This document shows, piece by piece, positions 8,715 through 17,807 of a DNA stretch of 64,000 bases. The stretch covers positions 620,001 through 684,000 of the forward strand of contig NZ_FXTY01000001.1 in the NCBI RefSeq assembly GCF_900182745.1, in the 5' to 3' direction. Below the pieces are notes generated by a model. That model worked only from the letters and a program-made list of their open reading frames with translations, was not told the origin of the DNA and searched no databases. The position numbers and the translations under genes are program-made. This DNA is from Shimia sagamensis (GTDB lineage: Bacteria > Pseudomonadota > Alphaproteobacteria > Rhodobacterales > Rhodobacteraceae). Positions within the stretch are counted from its first letter, which is position 1. Each line of letters opens with the position of its first letter.

Positions 8715-10100
8715 TTAGAGCTCGCCGTCATCCTCATCCTTGGACACAAAACGTAAATCCACCCACCGGTTTTCTGGAATGTCCTTCGCAGCCCCTGCTG
8801 TCCAACCACCGTCCCAAGCAACATGTGATGTTGTGACGTTCAGCACCTGATCTGTGGCATCATATTGTGCATCCACAAAAACAATACGGTTGCCGTTGGC
8901 ATCCTGTGGCACTTCAATCTGCCATCCTGTGACCGCCAAAGGAGGCACATTGGAAATTTGGTACTGACCGGCGCTAAGACGAGAAAAATTCGCATTTAGC
9001 GGGTCCGCCGGCTCTTCGATCCCGGAGTTTGACAACCGCACGATCGGGCTGGCTTCTTTCACAAAACCATTGGTGTCGACCGTGGTGTTGCTTTTGTGCC
9101 AGAACTCTGTCCAAACGATCGGGTCGGTTGCAGTGCCACCAGTGCCAAACCAACACCGCTGAGACGCGAGATTGGCGGCATTACGTATGGCGATTCCTGA
9201 CAAAAAGCCATTTTCTCTGGGTGACATCATCAGGGAATGCCAATACGCGGCGGTTTCAGGTAAGCCGTCTGTGACAGAGGCTACTGCAACGTAGTTGCCA
9301 CACGCGAGATCACGTGTGTGCAGGTCCGCGCCGCCGCTGACCTGCACCGCGTTCCCCAAGACTCCACCGTCGCCGACTTTGAGGATACGCCCCTCTGTGG
9401 AGTCCATGTTGCTCTGCGTGACGGCGGTGCCCGCGATCACTCCATTTACTTCAAGTCCTTCGGGCGCAACGGGAATCCCCGTCGTCGCGTCAAACTTAAG
9501 ACCCGTGGTCCAAGAAGAGCCGTCAGGGCTGACTTTTATGGAGAACTCATCGCTGCCCGAGGTGCCAATCTCTGCACGGCCGGACCAGTTGGTCTGAAAA
9601 AGCAGGCTCGCGGTGTCAGTGTCCGTGGCCTTGTTGACTTTCACCTGATGGCCTGCGCCCTCATGGGTCAGCAGGGTGGCTTGTGACGAAACGGAAAGGC
9701 GGTTGGTGGTATCAAAGCCCGTATTCACGCCCACGCCATTCAGGTTCGAAGCTTCGGAGATTTCCGCGGGTTTCCAGATTGTTCCATCCCAGATCACAAT
9801 TTCGGTGCTTCCGCGTTCAACCGCCTTGAAACCCTCCTGGAGGGGCATAAATAGCCAAGCCCCATTGGTCCACGTGGCAAGGTGGTGGCCGTGACCCAAC
9901 CATCCCGCCGTAGGGGACACGCCAAGTGCCCATATGGTGCCATCGTCAGGCTGCAACGGCGGATCGGTGGCGTCAAACGCCTCGATAACCGGCTGAACCA
10001 GCATGTCCAAAATTTGCAGGGCTTCATTATGCGTGACATGCTTTTGGGCCTGTGAGGGCATGATAAACGGCAACGAAAGACGGGAAGAGTGTTCAGACAT
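8715..10100 (-). CDS. Phage tail-fibre-like protein with DUF2793 N-terminus
   Basis: A 461-residue protein with no signal peptide. The N-terminal 100 residues (LPFIMPSQAQKHVTHNEAL, then WLFMPLQEGFKA) match the DUF2793 type found in phage and gene-transfer-agent-like loci of Rhodobacterales. The middle is Thr/Ser/Gly-rich and beta-like. Around residue 350 is NTTVDTNGFVKEASPIVRL, closely like the C-terminal segment of enterobacterial phage tail fibres. GGAG precedes the ATG by 8 bases. No capsid, tail or lysis gene is nearby, so it is an orphan. It could be a spike or fibre for a gene transfer agent encoded elsewhere, or a domesticated adhesin. Confidence 0.7.
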   Translation of the reverse strand: MSEHSSRLSLPFIMPSQAQKHVTHNEALQILDMLVQPVIEAFDATDPPLQPDDGTIWALGVSPTAGWLGHGHHLATWTNGAWLFMPLQEGFKAVERGSTEIVIWDGTIWKPAEISEASNLNGVGVNTGFDTTNRLSVSSQATLLTHEGAGHQVKVNKATDTDTASLLFQTNWSGRAEIGTSGSDEFSIKVSPDGSSWTTGLKFDATTGIPVAPEGLEVNGVIAGTAVTQSNMDSTEGRILKVGDGGVLGNAVQVSGGADLHTRDLACGNYVAVASVTDGLPETAAYWHSLMMSPRENGFLSGIAIRNAANLASQRCWFGTGGTATDPIVWTEFWHKSNTTVDTNGFVKEASPIVRLSNSGIEEPADPLNANFSRLSAGQYQISNVPPLAVTGWQIEVPQDANGNRIVFVDAQYDATDQVLNVTTSHVAWDGGWTAGAAKDIPENRWVDLRFVSKDEDDGEL

Positions 10101-10281
10101 TTGGCGACTCCATCAATAGGGGATGATTGGCAGAGTCAGAGAAGGCGGTTGCCATGAGAAAAACGCAGCAACCGCAGGCGTTGCGCACCAAAAATCGACA
10201 TCGGTATTGCGTCTGTATCACAGCTGTTTTGCGAAGGTGCAAAATTGGAGGGAGAAAGATCCCGAACGATGCAACACCAGC

Positions 10282-13200
10282 TTAAGGGTGACGCGCGACA
10301 GTGTAGATGCGCCCGGCTTGAAACGGCCCCTTCAGGAAGCTGGTGCTGCCATCTGACCACGTTACCGACGCGCCTGTGGCTTCGGTCTGGTCACCTAATC
10401 CAAAGTGCGCGCGCGGCGCATCAAAGCTCATGAAACCGCCACCAAGTTGCAGCTCGCGCGTCTGCGTGCCGCCATCTGTCGTGGTGATAGAGACGCGAGC
10501 GCCGATGCCGTCGCGGTTACCGATGTGGTCTTCAAGCTGAAACACCACCGCAGCGCCTTGGATGTTGTTGCGGAAGGCCACCAGCGGGCCATTCACAGGA
10601 TGGGTGATCAAGTCCAGATCGCCATCGTTGTCAAAATCCATCTGCGTGGCGCTGGCGGTCATCAGGTAATCTTCGAGACCAAAGGGGCCCGATGCTTCAG
10701 CAAAGGTACCGTCGCCGCGGTTGTGGAAGAAGAGGTTAGAGGGCGAGACTTCGTTTGGCACCCATGTGCCGTTTACGATGTAGACGTCTTGCCAGCCGTC
10801 CAGGTCAAAGTCGGCAATCTTGGTGTCCCAGCTCCAGCCGCCGACGTCCAAGCCGCGGGCCTCGGCCTGATCTTCCCAACCTGCGCCAGCGCGAGCAAGC
10901 AGGACGTTGGAGCGCAAGATTTGCGGGTGCGTAAGCGCAATTTCCTCGGCCGTGGCGGTGCGCGTTGGCTGGAAATGCCAGTCACAATAGGCGCGGGGAA
11001 TAGGTTGGTCGGCACGGATCAGTTCACAGATAGATGGATCACGCTTTTGAATGGCCAGATCTTTGACCAGCATCGCCTTGCATTCCACTTGATCCCGCCC
11101 AGTCAGTTTTTGGCAGTTTTTGGCATAAGTAGGGTCGAAATTGTTGCCAGACTTGTACCAGGATTTGATGTCCATGTTCTTCTGGCAGCGGTCTTTTGCG
11201 TCCACATTCTGGATGCCATCACAGTATTGACCAAGCGGTTGCATTTTCAGAGTTTCTGACACCCCAGACGAACGTCCCGCAATCTGTGCGAAATATATGT
11301 CAGTGGAGCCGTCGTTGGCCAAATCAGCCGTCTTGATGGCCATCGTGGTGGTTGTGGTATGCGGGATCAGGCCCTGCGGTTGTGTAAGCATGGCAAATCC
11401 ACCAGAGCCATCTCCGCGGTAGAAGTAGTCTGGGATGTCGAAGTCATTGCCCACAATCAGATCTGTGGCACCGTCATCGTCAAAATCCGAGAACAGGATG
11501 GATAAGGTTTCGCCAGGGATGCCGGGCATATCCGCATAAGTTTCGCCGGTGAGGGCACCGTCGGTGTTGAGGATCAAGCGGTTGCGGCTCTCTTCACCCG
11601 GAATGCGGCGGTACCAGCCCGCCGCCCAATTGCCCAGCGCCACATCCAACGTTCCGTTGGCATCCACGTCGGCAAGCGCCACCGCAAGGGACAGAGGTGA
11701 TTGCGGGTTGTTTGGCACGGGTTTGGGCGGTTCAGAGCCGAAACTACCCTCCACATTACGCCACCAATAGTTGCCTTGCAGGTATGTGGTCATGAACAGA
11801 TCCGGCCAGCCGTCGTTGTCAATGTCTGCAAAAACGGCATTGAAGATAGGAGCGGTGGCAAGGTCGCCCAACGGTGCCGATGTCGTCACAAATTGCCCAG
11901 CGCCGTCATTAGAATAGAGATAAAGGCCGACTTCAGTGGACGCGATGGCCAGGTCAAGATCACCATCGCGGTCAAAATCCGCGCTGGACAGGCTGCGCCC
12001 TTCCCAGAAGGGTGGCCACATGTCTCGGAAGGAAAACTCAACCGGTTTGTCGATGCCAATGGTGCCTGCTTCTACACGCGTGAAGGGGCGTTCAGCGGCA
12101 GGTGAAGCGGGAGCCAAAGCTGAGCTGCTAACAGTGATCGAGGGGGCCTCTGAGGCAGCGACGGACCACATTGGGGGTGCTAGCTCCGGCGCGCGGCTCT
12201 CTAGCAGCATTTCAAGTGCCCGGCGGCTTTGCCAGTCGTGATACCCTTGCGCGCCCAAGCCTGCGACAACACCGAGCACAGCGATGGTGGCTGACAACAT
12301 CCAAGCGGCACGTGTGCCCACCGACTGCACAACAATCAGGCCGGAATAGACACTAAATATCCCCAAAGTGAAGAGAAGCCCCATGACATAGCCATGCGCC
12401 AGACCGGCAGAAAGAAGAGCGCCAGTAACGACCACATCAAACGCGATGGGGACTGGCAGAAACAGCCCTACGATGACAATTGCGATCAGCGCAACGATGC
12501 CAAAGGCCAGCCCTGTGATCAGGTCTTGCGGCAAGAGCACAGCAACAAGCGCTCCAAGAAATCCAGCCAGTAGCATCAGCGGCACGGTCATTTTCACAAT
12601 GTACCACAGGTTTTTGAGGAACCCCTGCCCCACAGCCAGGATGGCGGTGCTGAGGGGGTCGTGGGTGGCGTGTCCCTGAGAGAGTTCGTCGACACTCCAA
12701 GGCTTGGCCTCTTGCAAGGTGGGTTGGGCAATTTCCGTTTGAGGCAACAAACGACAGATTAGAGGCACCGCAATCAGGATCACCACCAGACTGAGCGCAA
12801 TCTTGGCCACAGCCATATAAAACGGCAGAAGGGAAAACAGCATGGTCAGGACAATGATGTTCAGCGTTGGCGAGGCAATCATGGCAGACAACGTGGTTTC
12901 GGCCCGCATGCCGGCGGAATACATGCCGCGCGCTATCGGGGCGGCGCAGTTCACACAGACGCCAAGCGGAGTGCCGATGGCGAGGCCCAACAGAGAATTG
13001 GCAAAGCCCCCGCGAAAGCTGCGCTGTTTGAGATAGCCGGCTGCTGTCAGGAAGGCTGCGGCAAACATAACGCCAAAAGTCATGCCCTTTTTATTGGTGT
13101 TGATCCAATTGATGGTGGTGAAGAAGATCCGCTCCAGCGTGCTCATGTCAGCTGTCAGGGGGAAGAGCGCCTCAAACCCTAACGGGTCTTCGAGCTGAAT

Positions 13201-13335
13201 GGCGCCGGACATCATTGCCTTCTCGTCCAACGCTGGGTACCGCGACCCGGTCCAGAACAGGTATGCCAACAGGGCCACGATAAGTGCTGCTAGGAAGAAG
13301 CGTTTTTGATAAGGATGCTGGACTATAGTTTTCAT
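10282..13335 (-). CDS. Permease fused to FG-GAP repeats and UnbV/ASPIC domain
   Basis: A 1017-residue three-part protein. Residues 1 to about 370 hold many membrane segments and resemble the ArsP/YraQ-type permease family, including GTPLGVCVNCAAPIARGMYS near residue 125. After a Pro/Ala/Ser-rich linker come at least seven FG-GAP-like calcium-binding blades (DRDGDLDLAIAS, DIDNDGWPDLFM, DFDDDGATDLIVG, DFDLDGWQDVYIV, DFDNDGDLDLIT). A cysteine-rich insert of about 90 residues (at least six Cys) splits the propeller region. The last 90 residues match the UnbV/ASPIC type (GIGARVSIT, ending IYTVARHP). The propeller is probably periplasmic. Substrate is unknown. Confidence 0.8.
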   Translation of the reverse strand: MKTIVQHPYQKRFFLAALIVALLAYLFWTGSRYPALDEKAMMSGAIQLEDPLGFEALFPLTADMSTLERIFFTTINWINTNKKGMTFGVMFAAAFLTAAGYLKQRSFRGGFANSLLGLAIGTPLGVCVNCAAPIARGMYSAGMRAETTLSAMIASPTLNIIVLTMLFSLLPFYMAVAKIALSLVVILIAVPLICRLLPQTEIAQPTLQEAKPWSVDELSQGHATHDPLSTAILAVGQGFLKNLWYIVKMTVPLMLLAGFLGALVAVLLPQDLITGLAFGIVALIAIVIVGLFLPVPIAFDVVVTGALLSAGLAHGYVMGLLFTLGIFSVYSGLIVVQSVGTRAAWMLSATIAVLGVVAGLGAQGYHDWQSRRALEMLLESRAPELAPPMWSVAASEAPSITVSSSALAPASPAAERPFTRVEAGTIGIDKPVEFSFRDMWPPFWEGRSLSSADFDRDGDLDLAIASTEVGLYLYSNDGAGQFVTTSAPLGDLATAPIFNAVFADIDNDGWPDLFMTTYLQGNYWWRNVEGSFGSEPPKPVPNNPQSPLSLAVALADVDANGTLDVALGNWAAGWYRRIPGEESRNRLILNTDGALTGETYADMPGIPGETLSILFSDFDDDGATDLIVGNDFDIPDYFYRGDGSGGFAMLTQPQGLIPHTTTTTMAIKTADLANDGSTDIYFAQIAGRSSGVSETLKMQPLGQYCDGIQNVDAKDRCQKNMDIKSWYKSGNNFDPTYAKNCQKLTGRDQVECKAMLVKDLAIQKRDPSICELIRADQPIPRAYCDWHFQPTRTATAEEIALTHPQILRSNVLLARAGAGWEDQAEARGLDVGGWSWDTKIADFDLDGWQDVYIVNGTWVPNEVSPSNLFFHNRGDGTFAEASGPFGLEDYLMTASATQMDFDNDGDLDLITHPVNGPLVAFRNNIQGAAVVFQLEDHIGNRDGIGARVSITTTDGGTQTRELQLGGGFMSFDAPRAHFGLGDQTEATGASVTWSDGSTSFLKGPFQAGRIYTVARHP

Positions 13336-13367
13336 GGTGCTTGGTTACTTGGCCTGGACATTTGTGG

Positions 13368-14027
13368 TTATTCATCAATTTGCGCGGGCTTTTCCCAATC
13401 AATTCCCGATAGTTTTGTACTTTTGGCGAACCGTTTTTTGATAGTGGCTTTATGCCAGTTTTTGACCATATCTGGCCTGACCAAAGCTTTTCGGGAGTAG
13501 TCAGACTTGGCCTTCGCAGTCAACTGAAAGTCAGAAACACCCAAGTCATTCATCAGGTTTTGCAAGGCGCAGGGCAATTCATCGTAGCGCAATACTCGAT
13601 CGACAACTTTGATCCCGGCAATTGCGAATTTGCGGGTGTCAATCGGGAAACGACCCTCTCTTACAAACTCCGCCCAACTCAAATTGTAAGCCCCGTCGGC
13701 ATTATGATGCGGCGAATTTCGGAGCATGTGATATTGACTGATACACTTTGAAACCGGCTCGCGTTCAACGCAGAATTTGAACATCGAGTCGAAATGCTTG
13801 GGCCCCAGTGTCTTACGCATCACTGCCGCTGTCATATGATTGTAGTAGAGCTGCTCTCCATCAGGATCACTAAAATTGCGTGGTACATGACCGGGTTCCG
13901 AGGGAATGATCGGCGTCACTATAGCATCGTCGCCTGCAATTTTACTCAGATCTACTTCAATACTTGTACCGGCCGTCTTTGTGGTTTTTAGAAATATGAA
14001 ATTATGCTCAAAGCTTACAATTGCCAA
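13368..14027 (-). CDS. Sulfotransferase family protein
   Basis: A 219-residue protein with an N-terminal loop FIFLKTTKTAGTSIEVDL that fits the Sulfotransfer_2 (HNK-1/carbohydrate type) PAPS site, where KTAGTS replaces RSGTT. A CVEREPVSKCISQY block near residue 90 fits the second PAPS motif. It starts with TTG behind AGGGA. It follows the next sulfotransferase-like gene by only 10 bases, so the pair is co-transcribed. The acceptor is unknown, presumably a surface glycan. Confidence 0.72.
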   Translation of the reverse strand: MAIVSFEHNFIFLKTTKTAGTSIEVDLSKIAGDDAIVTPIIPSEPGHVPRNFSDPDGEQLYYNHMTAAVMRKTLGPKHFDSMFKFCVEREPVSKCISQYHMLRNSPHHNADGAYNLSWAEFVREGRFPIDTRKFAIAGIKVVDRVLRYDELPCALQNLMNDLGVSDFQLTAKAKSDYSRKALVRPDMVKNWHKATIKKRFAKSTKLSGIDWEKPAQIDE

Positions 14028-14037
14028 TTTTTCGTCC

Positions 14038-14688
14038 CTAAACAGCGAAGATATCGTATCCGAAGTAAGACATATCGTCCTTAAAGACCATCTCTGTGGC
14101 GTCTCTTAAGCTTTGACTAGCAAGAAGGCGACTTAGTGTTTCGCTGCTTGCTGCTGAGCGGTTCACTATTGGCAAACATGCGACTTGCGATGGCAGTTGA
14201 AGTTGAATGCACAAATTTCGGTAGTCGCTTCTCAACCTTTCATGTCTCAGAACTATGGCTGGTGCGTATGGCACGCCGTCCAGTTTTAGAAAGTCGACAA
14301 TAGGTCTAAGTTTTTGCCCATCCGTTATGAGCGATAAGAAACTCTCCTCACTCCACACTGGTGTTTGCGATTCCCAGCTTCCCAGAGATGTTTTTTTGAG
14401 CCAACGGCCCGGTGAAAAATACATCGACAATGCTCTCGGAAAGGGATGTCTTACGGAAACCACCACGCTGTAGTTTTCCAACGGCTCTCCAAGACTGTGC
14501 TTGTAGTCCGACAATCCTGCATGTTTTCGACGCGTTCGCGGACCGGTAACCCCGAACCGATTATGCCCATCTTGGTGACCTGTAACCGACTGCGCGTCTT
14601 CGCTGATTGGCAAAAGAGCGGTTTGAATTGAGTTGCCACCCGTTTTAGGCACGTGCAGATAGATGAAACGATGGCTCGTTGAGATCAC
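14038..14688 (-). CDS. Sulfotransferase family protein
   Basis: Sulfotransfer_2-type protein of about 216 residues with the PAPS loop FIYLHVPKTGGNSIQTALL close to the N-terminus and a VSVRHPFPRALSMYF block for the second PAPS site. The longest frame starts at 14736, but that ATG lies inside a strong terminator hairpin (14721-14747) of the upstream gene. GTG 14688, preceded by GAGGATCAGG, puts the PAPS loop near the start as in the neighbouring homologue, so I prefer it. It forms a pair with the gene at 13368. Confidence 0.7.
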   Translation of the reverse strand: MISTSHRFIYLHVPKTGGNSIQTALLPISEDAQSVTGHQDGHNRFGVTGPRTRRKHAGLSDYKHSLGEPLENYSVVVSVRHPFPRALSMYFSPGRWLKKTSLGSWESQTPVWSEESFLSLITDGQKLRPIVDFLKLDGVPYAPAIVLRHERLRSDYRNLCIQLQLPSQVACLPIVNRSAASSETLSRLLASQSLRDATEMVFKDDMSYFGYDIFAV

Positions 14689-14720
14689 AAGGCCTGATCC
14701 TCTATGCCCAATATTTAGTG

Positions 14721-14747
14721 AAAAGAAGCGGGCCATTGGCCCGCTTC
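14721..14747 (-). terminator. Rho-independent terminator
   Basis: On the - strand a perfect 10-base-pair stem (GAAGCGGGCC / GGCCCGCTTC) with a 3-base loop is followed by TTTT. It lies 35 bases after the stop of the fibre-like gene at 14782 and separates it from the sulfotransferase pair. Confidence 0.85.
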
Positions 14748-14781
14748 TCGCTTTAGACTGTGTCTCTTTTAGAGAGACTTA

Positions 14782-15960
14782 TTACCCTTCCAGGTCATTT
14801 AGGCGCTCACTCAGGTCACGAATAATCTGATCCTGCTCCAATGTGTACAAGGTCAGCTCTTCGACTTTTTCCAGAAGGTTCAGCTGCATTTCAGTCATGT
14901 TCAGACCAGTGGCGTTGATCTCTCCCGCGGATGGAACATTGGGAAGGTGACCGTTTTCATCGATAAATGCACGGACTTCGCTGAGCGGCATGAGATCATA
15001 TTCATCTTCAAACACGTAGTCTGGCACATTGAGTTGGGTGCCGCTGGACGCAAAGAAGTTTCCAGAAATCGTCAGGTTGCCATCCTGATCAAGCGTCAGT
15101 TCAGTCTCGCCAGGGCCGCCAGGGAAGGTGGTCATCAGGAATTTACCCGAGGTGTTTTTCATTTTCCACGTGCGACCAGAGTTGCTGGCATCAGCCACGC
15201 TTGTATCAGTCAACTCGAAGTTGGCGCTACCGTTGTTGCTGAGAGTCATAAGAGTACGCGCCGCGGCGGTGGCGCTAGCCTCCTCTACAAACAGAGATGC
15301 TGTGCCGTCCGTTTTCCGCACGTGCAAAGCCTTGCTTGGATTGTCTGTAGACACACCCACGCGACCGCTGCGGATCACCAAGCCATCATCATTTTCACTG
15401 CCCGGGAAAATGCGGAAGGACAGGGCGCTGCCATTGGTCACGTCACGTACAAAGAAGTTGGTCTCGTTGCCGGCCATATCCCACGTTTGGGGGGTGAAGC
15501 CAGACGAGCCGTTTTGCTCTAAGCGCAGCGTTGGCGAGTCACCGTCAACGATGTGCGCCTCCACAACCGGATTGTTGGTGCCAACACCAACGTCACCATC
15601 GGCTTCGACATAAAGTGCGTTGGTTGGTGCGCCAGCTTCTACGGTGAAAGGGGTACGGCCCCCATCGATATCATCGATAGAGAATTTGTTAGCGCCTCCG
15701 TTGGTGCTGTCATTGGCGGTCAATTGCCAATCGTTGCCAGGAAAACTGGCAGTGGCCGACGTATCCTGAAACTTAATCCGGAGATTATTCTCTTTTAGCC
15801 GAAGGGTGTCGAATCCAAAGGATTCGCCGTTAACACAATCCATACCGATGCAGGCGCTGCCGTCCACGATCAGATCGTCGAGAATAACTTGGTCAGCGTA
15901 GGCGGTACTTGCCAAACCCAGCGCTGCCACACTTACGAGTAATTTTGATGATTGTTTCAT
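14782..15960 (-). CDS. Secreted fibre-like protein with terminal coiled coil
   Basis: A protein of about 392 residues with a Sec signal peptide (MKQSSKLLVSVAALGLASTAYA). The body has repeated fibre-type blocks, GDVGVGTNNP and GRVGVSTDNPSKALHV, like those of tail fibres and endosialidase-chaperone proteins. The C-terminus holds YDLMPLSEVRAFIDENGHLP and NVPSAGEINATGLNMTEMQL, then a heptad-like helix (LLEKVEELTLYTLEQDQIIR). That last block resembles the ends of many Bacteroidetes fibre proteins rather than typical alphaproteobacterial ones. ATG 15960 with AGGA upstream is chosen over 15987. Probably a trimeric surface fibre. A terminator follows. Confidence 0.65.
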   Translation of the reverse strand: MKQSSKLLVSVAALGLASTAYADQVILDDLIVDGSACIGMDCVNGESFGFDTLRLKENNLRIKFQDTSATASFPGNDWQLTANDSTNGGANKFSIDDIDGGRTPFTVEAGAPTNALYVEADGDVGVGTNNPVVEAHIVDGDSPTLRLEQNGSSGFTPQTWDMAGNETNFFVRDVTNGSALSFRIFPGSENDDGLVIRSGRVGVSTDNPSKALHVRKTDGTASLFVEEASATAAARTLMTLSNNGSANFELTDTSVADASNSGRTWKMKNTSGKFLMTTFPGGPGETELTLDQDGNLTISGNFFASSGTQLNVPDYVFEDEYDLMPLSEVRAFIDENGHLPNVPSAGEINATGLNMTEMQLNLLEKVEELTLYTLEQDQIIRDLSERLNDLEG

Positions 15961-16006
15961 AACTAGATTCCTATTCGCTAGGACCAACCGGCTTGATAAC
16001 CGTTGG

Positions 16007-16417
16007 TCACTCCTCCTTGATGTCTTCCGGGATCACGATGACCCCGCGCTCCACCAGAAAATTGCCGGTGGAGTAATAGGGCACAGCAGCAGTGTCTCGC
16101 TGTGCATCGCCACGACCCTGGTTCGTGGCGTTGACAATTTTCTTCTGTTCCTCAGTCGCAGCACGTAACTCGTACCGGTAATAGCCATCTTGAATGTCGC
16201 GGCCAGACAATTGGAACACAGGTGTTCCCGAGGCCGCAAACACCTCGATTGTTTCTCCGTTAGGCGCTGTTACAGACAGCGTTGCGTTGCTCAACCCAAT
16301 CCAGTTTTCAAACCATACTGCGTTCGAGTTGTGCAGCTGAACCGGTTCGGGGGTTGCCGCAACGGCAACTTGAAAGGAAAAACATAGTATTGCTGCGCCA
16401 GCAAAGAATCGTCGCAT
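16007..16417 (-). CDS. Small secreted protein of unknown function
   Basis: About 136 residues beginning MRRFFAGAAILCFSFQVAVAA, a clear signal peptide, followed by a beta-rich domain (WFENWIGLSNATLSVTAPNG, then GYYRYELRAATEEQ). I do not recognise the family. It lies 46 bases upstream of the secreted fibre-like gene on the same strand and probably shares its transcript, so it may help assemble or anchor that fibre. ATG 16417 is chosen because the signal peptide starts there; the longer frame to 16453 adds a polar leader. Confidence 0.6.
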   Translation of the reverse strand: MRRFFAGAAILCFSFQVAVAATPEPVQLHNSNAVWFENWIGLSNATLSVTAPNGETIEVFAASGTPVFQLSGRDIQDGYYRYELRAATEEQKKIVNATNQGRGDAQRDTAAVPYYSTGNFLVERGVIVIPEDIKEE

Positions 16418-16607
16418 TAAAACACCAAGACTTTGGTCATGAGGAATAGGCAAAGTCTCCCAACCCTGCCATCCAATTACGTTAATACAAATTCACAAAA
16501 GATGGAACGATTTTATGGTTTTCCCGACCTTTATCAGGCCTCTGAGCGGGAAGTGCGGCCAAAAAACCAACATTTTGACAGCGTGCGTTAACATTTTCAG
16601 TCAGGCG

Positions 16608-17807
16608 TCATTTGAACTGCAGAGCGCGTTCTTGAGCTTCGGTGACTTGCTCAACCGTCATTTGGGAGGCAAGAAATCGCGCTAGGTCGGGGTCACCGGG
16701 GTGGCCAAACCGAGCGCCCCTGATCAGCCACATATGCGCAAGCACGTAGTCCTGAGGCACGCCTTCTCCGCGCGCAAACAGGCCTGCCAAGTTGATCATT
16801 GCAGGCGCCATGCCAGCCTCAGCGGCGGCCTCCATAAGAGTGGCTGCTTGTATCTGATGGTTTGGCGACCTTTCGGATTGCGACAAAATCAACCACCCAA
16901 GCTGAAACTGGGCAATTGGATCACCAAGGTTGGCGTGATCCCGGAGCAATTTTAGTCCAGCTTCGCTTGTATCAGGTTGGCTCAAGCGCGGATCGTAGAC
17001 AGGGCCTGGAGGTACACCAGAGGCGGCGGGAGTAGCTTGGCCAGCCCCTTCGCGGTAAAGCTCTGCCGCTCTGGCCTCATCAAGAGGCACACCAAAGCCG
17101 TTTTCATACATGACACCCAAATTCGCCTTGGCCACATCCAGCCCTTGCTCACTTGCTGCGGCAAAAAGTTCGGCGGCTCGCGCATAGTCCTGCGACACAC
17201 CTTCGCCACGCACAAAAAGCAATCCAAGATTGTTTTGTGCGCGCGGATGGTTTTCGGAAACGGCAAGTTCATAAAGCTGCTTTGCCCGCGCTACATCTTT
17301 TGGCACGCCGGTGCCGTTCTGAAACAAGACGCCAAGGCTCACCATGGCCTCCAAATGCCCCTGCTCAGCGGCCCGGGCGTATATTTGCGCCGCCAAACCA
17401 ATATCCGCCAGAATATCCGGCGCGCTTTCCAAGGCGCTTGCATAGTCAAACATGTGATCAGGGTCGCCAGACTTGGCCGCGGTTTCCAGCCAGAGCAGGC
17501 CTGCCTCCGGATCGGCCTTGCCGCCGTATCCCGTGAAGAGATATTGGCCCAATTGGTTTTGAGCCGCCACATGACCTTGTTGTGCAGCGCGTTCAAACCA
17601 CGCTGCTGCGGTTGCAAAGTTTTGGAGCACGCCTTCACCGGCATGAAATCTCATGCCAAGGTCATATTGCTCTTCCGGAGTATACTCCTGACCAGCGTTA
17701 GAGGTTTCCGTGAGGGTCGTCTCACCCGACTGCGAGACAGCCGGTGTTCCCATAACCGCAACGGCGGACACTATACTGAGACAGAAAAGAAAACTGCACC
17801 GCCTCAT
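16608..17807 (-). CDS. Sel1-repeat secreted protein
   Basis: A 399-residue protein with a signal peptide (MRRCSFLFCLSIVSAVAVMG) and a solenoid of about nine Sel1-like repeats, recognisable by AAxWFERAAQQGHVAAQNQLG-type units and GxGVPKDxxRA turns. Such proteins act as periplasmic or secreted scaffolds for protein-protein contacts. Its start overlaps the stop of the longer Sel1 gene upstream by 4 bases, so the two are translated together. Partner unknown. Confidence 0.85.
   Translation of the reverse strand: MRRCSFLFCLSIVSAVAVMGTPAVSQSGETTLTETSNAGQEYTPEEQYDLGMRFHAGEGVLQNFATAAAWFERAAQQGHVAAQNQLGQYLFTGYGGKADPEAGLLWLETAAKSGDPDHMFDYASALESAPDILADIGLAAQIYARAAEQGHLEAMVSLGVLFQNGTGVPKDVARAKQLYELAVSENHPRAQNNLGLLFVRGEGVSQDYARAAELFAAASEQGLDVAKANLGVMYENGFGVPLDEARAAELYREGAGQATPAASGVPPGPVYDPRLSQPDTSEAGLKLLRDHANLGDPIAQFQLGWLILSQSERSPNHQIQAATLMEAAAEAGMAPAMINLAGLFARGEGVPQDYVLAHMWLIRGARFGHPGDPDLARFLASQMTVEQVTEAQERALQFK

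Noticed and set aside
10405-11259. Open frame of 284 codons on the + strand
   Set aside because: Antisense to the FG-GAP part of the permease fusion; its length comes from the repeat codon bias there.
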